From NCBI GenBank assembly GCA_033065855.1, contig JAVXUO010000974.1, forward strand, positions 62,001-126,000: a stretch of 64,000 nucleotides of DNA. Reading direction: 5' to 3'. Below the pieces are notes generated by a model. That model did no database searches. It saw only the letters and a list, made by a program, of their open reading frames with translations, and was not told where the DNA came from. Positions 1-10,479 of the stretch are shown here, one piece after another. Position 1 is the stretch's first letter. Each line of letters starts with the position of its first letter. A program made the position numbers and the translations under genes. This DNA comes from Escallonia rubra (taxonomy: Eukaryota; Streptophyta; Magnoliopsida; Escalloniales; Escalloniaceae).

Positions 1-688
1 GAGGGCAGGTCGACAAAGGGCAAGCTAGTCGGGACAGTCAGCCGGTGTAGCAGAAGTCCAAGTGTGCATGAGCATAATGGGATAGCAACACGACTAAGCC
101 CAACACAAACAGACTAAATAAAACAGACATAAGTGTAGTAATATATAAGAGTCAAACAAAACAAAACAAAAGAAAAGAAACATCCAAGATGGAGTCTTTG
201 CAATTAAAACTTCAAACGCGTTTCACATCTAACGTATTCGAAAAAAATGGTTTCCATAAGAGAAGTGACGACCCTCCAAGGAATCGTACGTCAAAACAGA
301 ACTAAATTGCTTCTTTAAAAAACCTTTCGTACATATCCTTTGTTGTCATCCAATACAGCAAATCATTTGAGCCCATTTGTTGCACCACATCACTCATTAG
401 CCGCTAAAATACAGAAATTCTTATAGCTAGGAATGAGGTGCTAACTTTCCCCTCTACTAGCTCAGCTAGTAAAGATGCACGAGATACTCTCATCGTGCGA
501 AACGAAGACGACGACGGTCGACCCACTGCATATAGATATACATAAACATAGGCATTACTTTGATTTAAGCTGTATGAAATTTCCTAACCGACGACGGTCA
601 CCATTGAAATTTTGGTGAAATGTGGGTCTTGCTAATTATACGGTAGATTGATTAGGCAATATATATAAGACTACATAATCATCCATCA
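1..688. other. Non-coding flank downstream of the DUF4408/DUF761 gene
   Basis: No open frame of note on either strand. The part nearest 688 is the 3' side of the minus-strand gene at 689-1690 and probably holds its 3' UTR. I see no repeat, terminal inverted repeat or RNA gene here. Confidence 0.5.
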
Positions 689-1690
689 TTAAACCCCACG
701 CTTAATCATTTCTAGGAAACGTTGGTCGGATTCTTGTCTCTGAATCCGAATGTCGTCGTTAAATTTGTGGATGAACGCTTCCACTCGCCGGTTCAACTCG
801 TCATGAGTCATTGACGCATCCCTCCTCATCCCTCCTCTCTTCCGCACAGACACAGCGTCGTTGAAAGTCTCCGACTTCCTCAGTTCCTTGGAAGCTGCAG
901 CCGCCTCCTCTTTGAACTCCTCTTCCTTATTAGACTTCACATGGCGTCGCGGCACGAGCCATGTTTCACTCTTCTTCAACTGCGGCCGTCTTTCCCCTGC
1001 CTTGCCTCCTCCCTCTGTAATCGCCTTCCAAGTTCCTTCCAGCGTGTTTCCGTCTTCATCGTCGGTATCGCCCTCGTTTTCTTCCCTGTCGTCTTCACGG
1101 TTCTGCTCCGTCACAAGGAGGAGTTCGTCGGCAAGTTGGCCAGCATCAGAGTACTTAATCATTCTCGACAAGGATTCAATGGACTTTTCACTGCACAACA
1201 TCATTGCCTCCCTAACTGGAACATCGGACGACGTTATTCCATTATCAGGAAGCTGGGGATAGGTTGGGTTCGCCTGCAGTGGCGAATCTGTTAGCACAGT
1301 TGTGGTGACCATGAGGGTATCTTCCAGGAGGTCAAAATCGTTTTCTTGTAGGTGAGGGGGCGTTTTGACAGGGTCGTGGTCGTAAAAGATGGAGGAAACA
1401 GCGATGAAGATGATGATGAAATTGAGGATTAAGTAGATATAAGGCGGGGACAGCCAGCTTTTCACTTGAGCCCAGAGTCCCGGCAGGATCAAGGCTATGG
1501 CATCGAATGAGTAGGGGATGACGGATACTTTGAGAAGAAGGAACGTGGAAATGATGCCGGCCGATAGGAGTAGGAGCTGGACGGCCCATAAAGCCGTCTC
1601 CAAGGTGGTGGTAAACTGGTTTCTACGGAAATGAAATGGACCCCGTAGCAGATCAATCATCGCCATGGTTGATAAGATAAGACGAATCAC
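689..1690 (-). CDS. DUF4408/DUF761 family plant membrane protein
   Basis: Single-exon gene of 333 residues and the only convincing host gene in the window. The N-terminal third is hydrophobic, with two likely membrane segments at about residues 33-56 and 84-106; the second holds the YIYLILNFIIIF stretch typical of DUF4408 (the tract just after a W-L-S-P-P motif). The middle is acidic and low complexity. The last ~35 residues are a classic DUF761 tail (LNRRVEAFIHKFNDDIR, then QRQES and a final FLEMIKRG). Proteins with this pair are known in plants as cotton-fibre-expressed-like proteins; their biochemical role is not established. The first Met gives MIRLILSTMAMIDLLRG; the Met-Ala-Met two lines in is an equally good start, and I cannot separate them. 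No break is visible. Codon use and composition differ clearly from the AT-rich repeats around it. Confidence 0.9.
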   Translation of the reverse strand: MIRLILSTMAMIDLLRGPFHFRRNQFTTTLETALWAVQLLLLSAGIISTFLLLKVSVIPYSFDAIALILPGLWAQVKSWLSPPYIYLILNFIIIFIAVSSIFYDHDPVKTPPHLQENDFDLLEDTLMVTTTVLTDSPLQANPTYPQLPDNGITSSDVPVREAMMLCSEKSIESLSRMIKYSDAGQLADELLLVTEQNREDDREENEGDTDDEDGNTLEGTWKAITEGGGKAGERRPQLKKSETWLVPRRHVKSNKEEEFKEEAAAASKELRKSETFNDAVSVRKRGGMRRDASMTHDELNRRVEAFIHKFNDDIRIQRQESDQRFLEMIKRGV

Positions 1691-2131
1691 TTGCGAAGGG
1701 TGAAGAGAGAGGAGAGTGTGTGTCTCCTGTCCTGTGGCAGCAGGCAGCAGGCAGCAGGGTCTTCTGTTATTGTTGATTTTCTGTACGGCCTAAAAAGGCA
1801 CTAGAGAATACTGTATATGACAGGCCAGGCTTTATTTCAACCTAAAGAAGCACCAAGTTACCAACCCATATTTCTTTAGGCTTTTAAGCAACCACAGATT
1901 CTTTAAAGTGGTTGCAGGTTTTGCTCCACAGGACTGAGCCTCGACAAAATATTCTCGGTGGCTCCTTTTTTAAATAAGCAACATATAAGTTTACAATTAT
2001 GGTGCATTTGTTGGAATTCTGAGTAGCCATCAGTTGCACATTGACTTTTAGCTCCTCTTATTTGGGTGCATAATGTCGGAATAACCGGTGGCCTTTCAGG
2101 TAAAAGCTGTATAAGGGTGGGTCACATAAAT
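1691..2131. other. Upstream region of the host gene, up to the copia insertion
   Basis: No open frame. It should hold the promoter of the minus-strand gene ending at 1690. The nearest part contains a short CAGCAGGCAG-type microsatellite (about 1737-1760). I could not assign a TATA box with confidence. Confidence 0.4.
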
Positions 2132-2446
2132 TGTTACGAAATCGCTCTAGATAAATATGTATAGATCACGATAACCGAACAAGAGAACACAAGAGATATG
2201 AGAGATCTCAAATCTACTTTGCACAAGTCAGATTTATAACACTCTCTCACGTGTATCTCTCAATTGTTTTCCTACTCAAAGAATGATTATTCTCTCTTGA
2301 CCTTAAACACAATACAAGACAACTAACTTATACTAGAGATAAGCAATGATCTTCTCTATACAACCAATGTGAGACAATATGTCTTATATACTAAGGATCA
2401 AGTTACAACCTTCTTTGAGTAACCGATGTGAGATATAAATACAACA
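2132..2446 (-). repeat. 3' LTR of the nested copia
   Basis: 315 bp, beginning TG and ending CA on both strands. The plus-strand start (TGTTACGAAATCGCTCTAGA) recurs almost unchanged at 9632. Purine-rich sequence of the minus strand (GGAGATTG) abuts the internal edge, as expected for a polypurine tract. Confidence 0.88.
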
Positions 2447-2614
2447 ATCTCCACATTGGCTTGTATTGACAAACCACTCCATAAAGAAAGTGTAATATGC
2501 CTTCAGTACCTTCTTCAGGTACTCCACTTTACATCCTCCTTAAGGGTAAGGATCCATTCCACCTTGAACTCAGCAAGAAAGAAGATAAATCAAGCTCAAG
2601 CAATACTTGAACTT

Positions 2615-3846
2615 CTATGTCGTGACTGTCTTCGTGAGCATATCAGTTGCGTTATCATTAGTGTGAACCTTGTGCACTACAATGTGTCTAGAATTAATCC
2701 ATTCCTGGACCCTATGATAACGTACATCAATATGCTTGGTCCTTGCATGAAAAACTTGATTCTTTACCAAATCCATTACACTCTGACTGTCACACTGTAA
2801 CAAAACACCATGTTGCTTGAAGCCAAGCTCCTCTACCAGTCCCTTAAACCATAATGCCTCCTTAGCTGCCTCTGTCAATGCCATATACCCTACCTCCGTG
2901 ACAATCCTGTAGTAGACTGTAACACTGATTTCCAACATATCGGCCCTCCATAGAATGTAAAAATATATCAAGTCGTGGACCTCCTGGAATCCAAGTCCCC
3001 AGCATAATCAGAATCCACAAAGCCCGATACCTCACCTTTTGCTTCATCACGATCAAACATAATGCCAAAGTTGGTCGAACCTGCTAGGTAACGGAAGATT
3101 CACTTCACTGCATCCCAATGCTTCTTTCCTGAATTTTCCATATACTTGCTGACCATACTAATTGCATATGAGATATCCGGTCTGGTACACACCGTGGCAT
3201 ACATAAGACAACCAACCGCATTTGCGTACGGTACTCGAGACATATACTCAACATTTTCTTCTGTACTAGGGCAAAATTATGAGGATAACTGAAAATAAGC
3301 ACCCAAAGGTGTACTAACCGGTTTAGCGTTGAGCATACTAAACCTCTTTAGTACTTTTTCAAAATAACTTTTCTGAGTTATCCACAACTTTCTTGCCTTT
3401 CAATCTCTACGAATCTCCATACCAAGGATCTTCTTGGCAGAACCAAGATCCTTCATATCAAACTCTCTGCTCAACAATTTCTTCAAGTGCAGAATATGAG
3501 ACTTACTCTTTGCAGCAATCAACATATATATCATTCACATATAATGTAAGCAACAATAGTGAACAATCATCAAGGACTCGATAATACACACAACAATCAT
3601 ACTACACCGAGAGTAACCATGAGTTACCATAAATGTATCAAATCGCTTGTTCCAATGGTGAGGAGACTGCTTCAAACCATATAAGGACTTTTTCAGCTTG
3701 CACACATAGTCCTTCTTCCCAGGCTCAATAAATCCCTCGGGTTGTTGCATGTAGATCCTCTCCTCCAAATCACCATGGAGGAAAACTGTCTTCACATCAG
3801 GCTGTTCCAACTCCATATTCTGCGCTGCTATAATGGACAATATCAA
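2615..3846 (-). pseudogene. Copia reverse transcriptase (C-terminal half) and RNase H
   Basis: Fossil pol segment. Reading the minus strand from 3846 it shows copia RT sequence (QPDVKTVFLHGDLEERIYMQ, then GLKQSPHHWNKRFD) and further left RNase H sequence (EAAKEALWFKGLVEELG, HARTKHIDVRYH, ADMLTK-like tail). These are the family's standard landmarks. The segment is discontinuous with the N-terminal RT part at 6959-7183 because a CACTA element lies between them. It is broken in several places. Confidence 0.88.
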
Positions 3847-3857
3847 TATGATAGAAG

Positions 3858-3960
3858 CACTACACCAAAACTGGCCTATGGTGACAAGAAGGCCTACGGT
3901 ATAAAAGGAACCGTAGGTACAAGTTATGTATGCCTACGGTTCATTTTGCACCGTGGCTAT
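3858..3960. repeat. Left subterminal repeat array of the first CACTA element
   Basis: Several direct and inverted copies of the core GCCTACGGT (for example near 3893, 3911 and 3931), matching the denser array at the opposite end. Confidence 0.75.
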
Positions 3961-3994
3961 TCGTGCTGCTTCAGCTTGGAAGAGCAGTCACATG

Positions 3995-4560
3995 GTCTAT
4001 CTCTCTCTCTCTCTCTGAGACTTGCCCAGTTGCCAAATACTCTCACCCACTCCCAGACAGGCAGACGGCAGCACTCACCGGCGACGGGCGACGGAGACAC
4101 ACAGACACGGACACGGCAAGGGCTCCTCGAGTTGACTCTTTTTGGCAGAGCTCAGCTCAGATCTGGAACGAACAAGACAACGAGGGGAGGACTTCACTGG
4201 TGGACTCGACTACCGAGGTCCGACGCCGTCTTCAAATTCAGATCTGGAACAACAATTGAAGAAGAAGCAGTGACCGGTGAAGGCGAGAACTCCACCGGCC
4301 AATGACCCTCCCCGGTGACGACGCGTTGATGAACGGTGACCTTAGAAGAAGCAGTGACGGGCAGACTGATCAACGAGTGTCGACGGCGAGGCGAGGACTC
4401 CGGCGGCGGCGAGTCGTTGACGACTGGTGCGGCAATAGTGCACCTTCCCCTGTCAGTCGAAAGTTTTCTGGTTTCTCTCATTTCCCATGTCTGCGGCAAC
4501 AGTGCACTTCCGATCTCCTCTTCAGCCTAATTAAGCCACTCCACAGGTAACAATTCTCAT
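3995..4560 (+). other. GC-rich interior of the first CACTA element, possible captured 5' region
   Basis: A (CT)n tract at about 4000-4016 is followed by ~550 bp of GC-rich sequence with overlapping open frames on both strands and no recognisable domain. The composition differs from the AT-rich element ends. It may derive from a captured gene's 5' region, but I recognise no protein. Confidence 0.25.
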
Positions 4561-4839
4561 TCAATTTCCAATTCCAATTTCAATTTACACTTTCTTCTTG
4601 TTCTTTCTGCGAATTTGTCCCGGTCTATCTCTCTATTCGTGCTCTTGCAATCTTAGGCCAAGTTTTTACTAGGTCTTATACCTTTGCTAACTAGTAGTGG
4701 TGATGGCCAAGGTGGGTCGTCTGTTGCTACTGGCCAAAGCGACGATGAGCTCTCCACAAACCATATAGAGCGAGCCATCCACTGCTCATGCTTCTCATGC
4801 ATGGCTGCCTCGGGGAGAGAGCGAGATGTAGCGTGAGAA

Positions 4840-5370
4840 GCTGGTACTGTGAGTGGGGTTATTGGGGGGGGCTGTAACTGTTACTATTTCAGGGAGGAGG
4901 GGGTTGCGGGGTGGTGGGGAATTTCCGTTGTTATGGGGGTCGTGGGTAACCCCGGGGTGGTGATGGGGTTCGTGAGGGGTGGGTAGCAGGGGTTTGGGGG
5001 GGTGGCTGGTGTGTGAGAGAAAGGGGTGGGGGTTGGCGGGACTGTGTGAGAGAGGGGGTATGTGTTGTTGGATGATGGGTTAAGGTGTGTGTGCAGTGGA
5101 AGGTGGGTGGGTATTGCGGCGATAGGGTCGTTGGGTAGTTGGGTACTAGCCCGGGGGTCGTGGGGGTGGGGGGGTTGTGACTGTTACTGTGTGAGAAAAA
5201 CGGGGGGAGGGGGTGCTGTTTGGTTATGGGTAGCGGGGTGTTTGAGCGGGTGTGCGTGTGTGTTGTAACTGCGTGTGTACGTGCGAGGGGGTGGGGATGG
5301 GCTGTGTGTGTTAATGCATTGTGTGAGAGAGGGGGATTGGGGGGGGGGGGTGTGGAGCTGTGTGATGCTG
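4840..5370 (+). repeat. G/T-rich low-complexity tract in the CACTA element
   Basis: About 500 bp with strong strand asymmetry. Plus-strand runs of G (up to about ten) are interspersed with GTGTGTGAGAGAG and GGTGGGTGGG motifs. The open frames on both strands here follow from this composition and look non-coding. Repeated GGG tracts could fold as G-quadruplexes. Confidence 0.7.
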
Positions 5371-5556
5371 TGTTTCTGTGAATATATATATATATATTTA
5401 ACCACAAAAAAAAGGATAATTTTCACCTAATTTAAAATACATGTACGTATCATTTAATTTTATGCAAAAATTAGGTTTAAATTCTTTTACTTAGGAATTT
5501 CATTTCCTTACAGCAACATGCATTAGAATGTGATGGTTTCGATTCCTTACTTTAAG

Positions 5557-5653
5557 GATTCGTACTGGATGAGAGAGGGTTAAAGATGAGCAAGTCTTTG
5601 GGGAATGTTGTAGATCCAAATACAGTGATCGAAGGAGGAAAAAGAAGTCAAAG
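5557..5653 (+). pseudogene. Captured exon of an isoleucyl-tRNA synthetase (KMSKS motif)
   Basis: The exon translates to [20 protein letters not shown] followed by [14 protein letters not shown] is the catalytic loop of class I aminoacyl-tRNA synthetases that stabilises the transition state of amino-acid activation, and the surrounding residues match the isoleucyl enzyme. A splice acceptor (TTTAAG, AG at 5555-5556) precedes it and a donor (AAAG then GTTAGCC, GT at 5654) follows, so the exon was captured with both splice sites from genomic DNA. No other part of the enzyme is recognisable nearby. It is a Pack-type transduplicate and not a functional synthetase. Confidence 0.85.
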
Positions 5654-6599
5654 GTTAGCCACACCTTCTCTCATGTATGAATTGTGGTGAGCTGTGCATG
5701 TGTGGTGTATTTGCGTGTGTTGCGTGAGTGAATTTCTGTGTGTCTTTGGTATGGTGAACTGGTGTAGTGTAGGGTGCTTAATGGGTTTAATTCTTGAAGG
5801 TGTGAGATGTGTACATATGTGGAATATACAGTGAGTGAGATGGGTGTTTTACCTGGGTAGTTCAGGCTTGATGTGAGTGTGTGCTTGAGGTTTGATGGGT
5901 GGCTAAATGGTTGAATGAGGGAGTGTTAAAACACACCTTCTCTCACGCGCGCGCACACTTACTCACACCTACACTTAATCTATCTATATATTCGTTGGAC
6001 CACATTGTAAAGTTGTTTACTGACACTTGGGGTTCTGCAGAAATATAAGCACACAATATATATGTATATGGCATCGTCTATAGATTAGGACAGCTTTATG
6101 CTTCTGCATTTTTTTTTTCTTGAAATAACTAGAGGTCCATGTTGTATTAATGCAGATGGCTTCTAATTTATGTTTCTCAGGATTGATGCATGCAAATTCT
6201 GAAACAGGACCTTTAGAAGGTTTTCGAAGTTTTCATGGGGCAGTTCTGGCAACTATTTGGTCTGAAATCTGACGGCATTTACGTCGGTGCATCAGGCACG
6301 TCAACCCTTTTAGCTAGTGAAAGAGGCTTTACAGAATGGTACGCTATTGAAGTTTAATACTTGTATCGCATGCTTTTTGTTATTACCTATCTTAACCTTC
6401 TTCGACGAGATTGTTATGCATTTGGCTAAACTATAGAGTTAAGTCCCTAAAGCATTGTGATTTTAGTTAATTTGATTGGCATGATTATGGTTCCCTTACT
6501 GGTGCATCTATTGATCTTGCAGTAGCGGTTCTATAAGTTGGTGCTTGGCAGGGGTGTAGTGATAGCATGGAAATGATTTTGTAAATATTTTTTTTGACA

Positions 6600-6867
6600 A
6601 ATAAGGAGCTATGCCTACGGTATGTACCGCAGGCATAGCTATAAAAATAATAATACAGCTATGCCTACGGTAGTACCGTAGGCATAGCTGGGAATAAGTG
6701 GGCTACGGTATAACCGTAGGCATAACCTTCAACCCCCGTAGGCATAGATCTAGGGCATCGCCACTTCTGGCTACGGTATAGTACCGTAGGGATAGGCTAT
6801 GCCTACGGGACATGGCACCTATACCTACGGTACTGTACCGTAGGCATAAGCTGGTTTTCTTGTAGTG
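6600..6867. repeat. Right subterminal repeat array of the first CACTA element
   Basis: Repeated hairpin-forming pairs of GCCTACGGTA and TACCGTAGGC at about 6612-6850, ending in the terminal inverted repeat. Several copies are near-perfect palindromes around a central TAC or GTAC. Confidence 0.88.
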
Positions 6868-6958
6868 AAGTATGCTTCACTACTGGCGAAAAAATCTCAT
6901 TATAATCAATTTCCTTTTTTTGAGAATATCCTTTTGCCACCAGTCTTGCCTTGTACTT

Positions 6959-7183
6959 CTAATCTTCCTTTTTCATGTGAACCCACTTGCATCCGATAGC
7001 CTTTACACCCTTTGGAAGTTTAACCAATTCCCAAGTCTGATTCTTCCATAGAGATTCCATTTCCTCATCCATTGCTATCAACCACGAGTTACCATCCTCT
7101 ACCTTGACAACCTCGTTGTAACTGGTAGGATCTCCACTTCCCACAATCAGTGCAAACGAGACCATGTCCTCAAAACCATACAT
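6959..7183 (-). pseudogene. Copia reverse transcriptase, N-terminal segment
   Basis: Reads SWLIAMDEEMESLWKNQTWE and then KAIGCKWVHMKKED, the conserved N-terminal start of copia RT. It continues logically into the RT segment at 3535-3846 on the other side of the CACTA insertion. Confidence 0.85.
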
Positions 7184-7457
7184 TTGAGTTGGTTTCTTAG
7201 TACGTGGCTTTCTATCTCTGACTAGATTCCAAGAATCACTAGGATGCTCATCTGAATCTTCTAAAGACTGCTCATCTGTAGATCCATCTGAGACTCATCA
7301 GCTAATTTTGTCCTTTGCTCATGCAACTCTATCTCCACTGTGTGACCCTGCCTCTCGCTACAAGTTGCATCCGTATTCAACATCTATGCTTCATTGAATA
7401 CCACATCTCTACTAATCACTTTTGTCTTGGCCACTGGATCCCATAACCTGTATCCTT

Positions 7458-7961
7458 TTACTCATTCCTCATAACCAAGAAATATACATTCTTTCGACTT
7501 AGGATAAAGTTTGATCGTTCTTCATTCTGAAGGAGAACATATGCAGGACAACCAAAAATTCTCATTGCAGAAAAATTAACTTGTTTACCAAACCATACCT
7601 CCTCGGGAACTCGGTGATTAATGGTAGATGATAGAGAACGGTTGATCAAGTAACAAGCTGTGTTAATAGCTTCAGCCCAGAAACTCTTAGGCAAATCTGC
7701 ATTCAACCTCATGCATCCAGCTCGCTCCAGCAAGGTTCTGTTCATCCTTTCGGCAACTCCATTCTGCTCTGGAGTCCTCTTCACTGAAAAGTGTCTGATG
7801 ATACCCTTATCCTTGTAGAATTGCAGAAACTCCCCATCCTTGTATTCCATGCCATTATCTGATCTGAAGTACTTAAACTTCTTACCCGTCTGATTTTTAA
7901 CTCTAACCTTCCACTGCTTTAACACGTTGAAAACTTCAGACTTATGCTTCATAAAGTACAC
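7458..7961 (-). pseudogene. Copia integrase core
   Basis: Contains FRSDNGMEYKDGEF and TPEQNGVAERMNRTLLERA, the DDE integrase core around its second acidic residue and the conserved Q-N-G-V-A-E-R block, then AYLINR-like and FGCPAYV motifs. The match is best to Tnt1-like copia polyproteins. Fossil, with breaks relative to its neighbours. Confidence 0.9.
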
Positions 7962-8100
7962 CCATACCTTTCTTGAGAAATCATCTATAAATGTAACAAA
8001 GTAACGAGCTCCCCCATTTGAGATATGCTTGATTGGTCCCTAAACATCCGAATGTACATAGTCCAGACTCCCTTTACTAGTATGAGAAGCATCTTTAAAA

Positions 8101-9312
8101 CTAACTCGTTTCTGTTTCCCAAAAACACAAAATTTGCAGAAGTTCAGCTTGCATGATTTTCACTCCCTGCAGCAAGTTGCGTTTGTGAAGTTCTAGCATA
8201 CCTCCCTCGCTCAAGTGTCCCAGCCGTTTATGCCATAACTCAGAATTATCATTGCTAGAACCTGCACGAGTTGATACTGAAGCTCCACCTATAACTGTGT
8301 TCCCTATCATTTTATACAAATTTCCAATTTTCTGACTTTTCATTATCACCACGGCACCTTTGTTGACTTTCATGACTCCACCTTTTATAGATATACTGCA
8401 ATCTATAGAATCGAGTGTGCCCAAGGAAATCAAATTCTTCTTCAAGTCAGGTATGTACCTTACATCACCTAGGGTTCTCACAATCTCATCAAACATTTTA
8501 ATTTTAATTTTAATAGTACCTATCCACATGACTTTACATACAATGTCATTACCCATTAACACAGTACCACTATTACATGGAGTAAGACAATCAAACCATT
8601 CCTTATGTTGGCACGTATGAAACGAACATGCAGAGTCAAGAAACCATTCCATAGAAAAACTGTTGTCTCTAACTGATAAGAGATTACCTTCCTTCTGCTC
8701 GACCGAGGAAACTAAGTAGAGATCACCATCGCTGCTTTTGTCATCTTCTTCAGCAACATTAGCATTGTTCATATGTTTCTTTTCGTTCTTCTTATCCTTC
8801 TTTTCTTGACACTTCCTTGCAATATGGCCAATCTCTTTACAATACCAGCATTCAATATTAGAATTGTCCTGCTTTCCACGAGACTTAGACATGTCCTTTA
8901 CATGTCCTGAATTTTTACTTCTAGACCGACCTCTACCTCTTCCATGACCATTCTTATTTTCAGACTTTACCACCAGACCTTCGCCTTGACTGCTTGAACT
9001 CGTACCATTAATTCTGCTCGAGTCCATAAGAGCCAACATAACATCATCAACAAGCAATGTCTCCTTTTCAATAAGCAACGTAGTCTTCAAGGTCTCATAT
9101 GATTTTGGAAGCGAAGATAACAATAGAATTGCATGATCTTCTTCCTCGAGTTTAACATCTATACTCGACAATTGGGACATCAATCGGTTAAATTCTGATA
9201 TTTGGTCACCCAGATCTGAACCTTCATCCATCCGTAACCGGTAAAAATCTTTTTTTAGATATACCGATTCGACAAAGATTTTGACATATATATCTTCTCC
9301 AATTTCTGCCAC
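8101..9312 (-). pseudogene. Copia gag with zinc knuckle and pre-integrase domain
   Basis: About 400 residues. UBN2-type gag is followed by a CCHC knuckle (CWYCKEIGHIARKC), an aspartic-protease-like stretch around WFLDSACSFHTC, and the GAG pre-integrase motif LWHKRLGHLSEGGM. The order is that of Tnt1-like copia elements. It lies directly inside the primer site near 9620. Confidence 0.9.
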
Positions 9313-9631
9313 AGAACTGTTGGAGAAGTCTCTGTCAAACCCGGTACTTAACTTTCGGGGCTAGATTCAACTGTATCGTAGATACAGCCTTAGCCTTTAA
9401 TTCTTCTCAATCGTCTTGATCCATCGACTTAGGCTTATTCTCCTGCAAAGGCTTGAGCAATCCTTGCTGCACAAGGATATCCTTCACCGTGCTCTGCCAT
9501 ATACCAAAATTCATCTTTCCATCGAATTGTTCACATGCATACTTCATGGTTGTGTTGTTCGACATATTTATCCTCTTAAATCGATTTCAATTTCGCCCAA
9601 AAAATAAACCTGGAATGCTCTTGATACCACT

Positions 9632-9891
9632 TGTTAAGAAATCGCTCTAGATAAATATGTATAGATCACGATAACCGAACAAGATAACACAAGAGATATG
9701 AGAAATCTCAAATCTACTTTGCACAAGTCGGATTTACAACACTCACTCACGTGTATCTCTCAATTGTTTTTTTACTCAAAGAAGGACTCTTCTCTCTTGA
9801 TCTTAAATACAATACAAGACAGCTTACTTATACTAGAGATAAGCAGCGATCTTCTCTATACAATCAATGTAGGACAAGATGTCTTATATAC
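9632..9891 (-). repeat. 5' LTR of the nested copia, first part
   Basis: Matches 2132-2446 and stops where the Tat-type element begins. It resumes at 14892 after the 5-bp duplication TATAC. Confidence 0.88.
9887..9891. repeat. Target site duplication TATAC (left)
   Basis: TATAC at 9887-9891 recurs at 14892-14896 on the far side of the inserted element. The uninterrupted copia LTR at 2132-2446 has only one copy at the equivalent place. Confidence 0.9.
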
Positions 9892-10318
9892 TGTTGCAGC
9901 TTGAATATTGATCGAGACCACGGCTAGGAAATGCACCTGCAAAACAGAACACGAAGTGACCACCGGGGATGTTCCGGTGGAGGATGCTCCGATGCTAAAG
10001 TCAGAATGTCGCTACTAGGGTAGGAGTCTGAATAATCGAAAATGAACTGGGTCTTTGTGTATGTGTGTGTCCACCTGTCTGTGTACCTGAGGATTCGCCC
10101 TATATATAAACCGCTTCCAGACTTCCTTCTTCTTTAGAACTCTATTCTGATTGATCCTTTTGTAGAAGAGTCATACCAGGACTCTTCTATTAGTACATGA
10201 GTCCTAACCAATCTCTATCTGTCCTCTGAAGTTTATCCGATATGAGTCTGTTAGCCCACTCAGAATTGGTTACGCCACGTGTCAACAGTTGGTTGGGCGG
10301 ATATATTTAGCTATATCA
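9892..10318 (-). repeat. 3' LTR of the chimeric Tat-type element
   Basis: 427 bp, TGTTGCAGCTTGAATATTG to TAGCTATATCA on the plus strand. Nearly identical to 14465-14891. Confidence 0.93.
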
Positions 10319-10345
10319 TAATGCCCCCTGCCTTTGACGGTTCCT
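10319..10345 (-). other. Polypurine tract of the chimeric element
   Basis: On the minus strand AAAGGCAGGGGGCATTA abuts the LTR start TGATATAG. This is the expected plus-strand priming site of reverse transcription. Confidence 0.7.
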
Positions 10346-10479
10346 TCAAGTGAACAGTTAAAGGCATTTAATGCAGAAAGTTGACTAAAAGTAGTTCAGC
10401 CACAAATCTTCCATGCCCGTTGTCACTTAGGAATTTCCAAAACATCATGCTCTCAAATCTTGATTGAGCATCTCAATTG

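Larger units (their letters stand above)
3858..6867. mobile_element. Non-autonomous CACTA (En/Spm) transposon carrying captured host sequence
   Basis: The left end reads CACTACACCAAAACTGGCC; the right end, read on the minus strand, is CACTACAAGAAAACCAGC. Both are flanked by a 3-bp duplication AAG (3855-3857 and 6868-6870), which is diagnostic for CACTA. Subterminal repeats alternate TGCCTACGGT and ACCGTAGGCA (3860-3950 and 6610-6850), the kind of array the CACTA TNPA-type protein binds. No transposase is encoded in the 3,010 bp. The interior holds an isoleucyl-tRNA synthetase exon (5557-5653) and a G-rich tract (4840-5370). It lies in the polymerase region of the older copia, so it arrived after that element. 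Confidence 0.95.

Noticed and set aside
3990-4020. (CT)n tract as a plant core-promoter pyrimidine patch
   Set aside because: Possible, but no transcript or gene follows that I can support.
4931-5426. Pro/His/Thr-rich ORFs on the minus strand
   Set aside because: Complement of the G/T-rich tract. Low complexity only.
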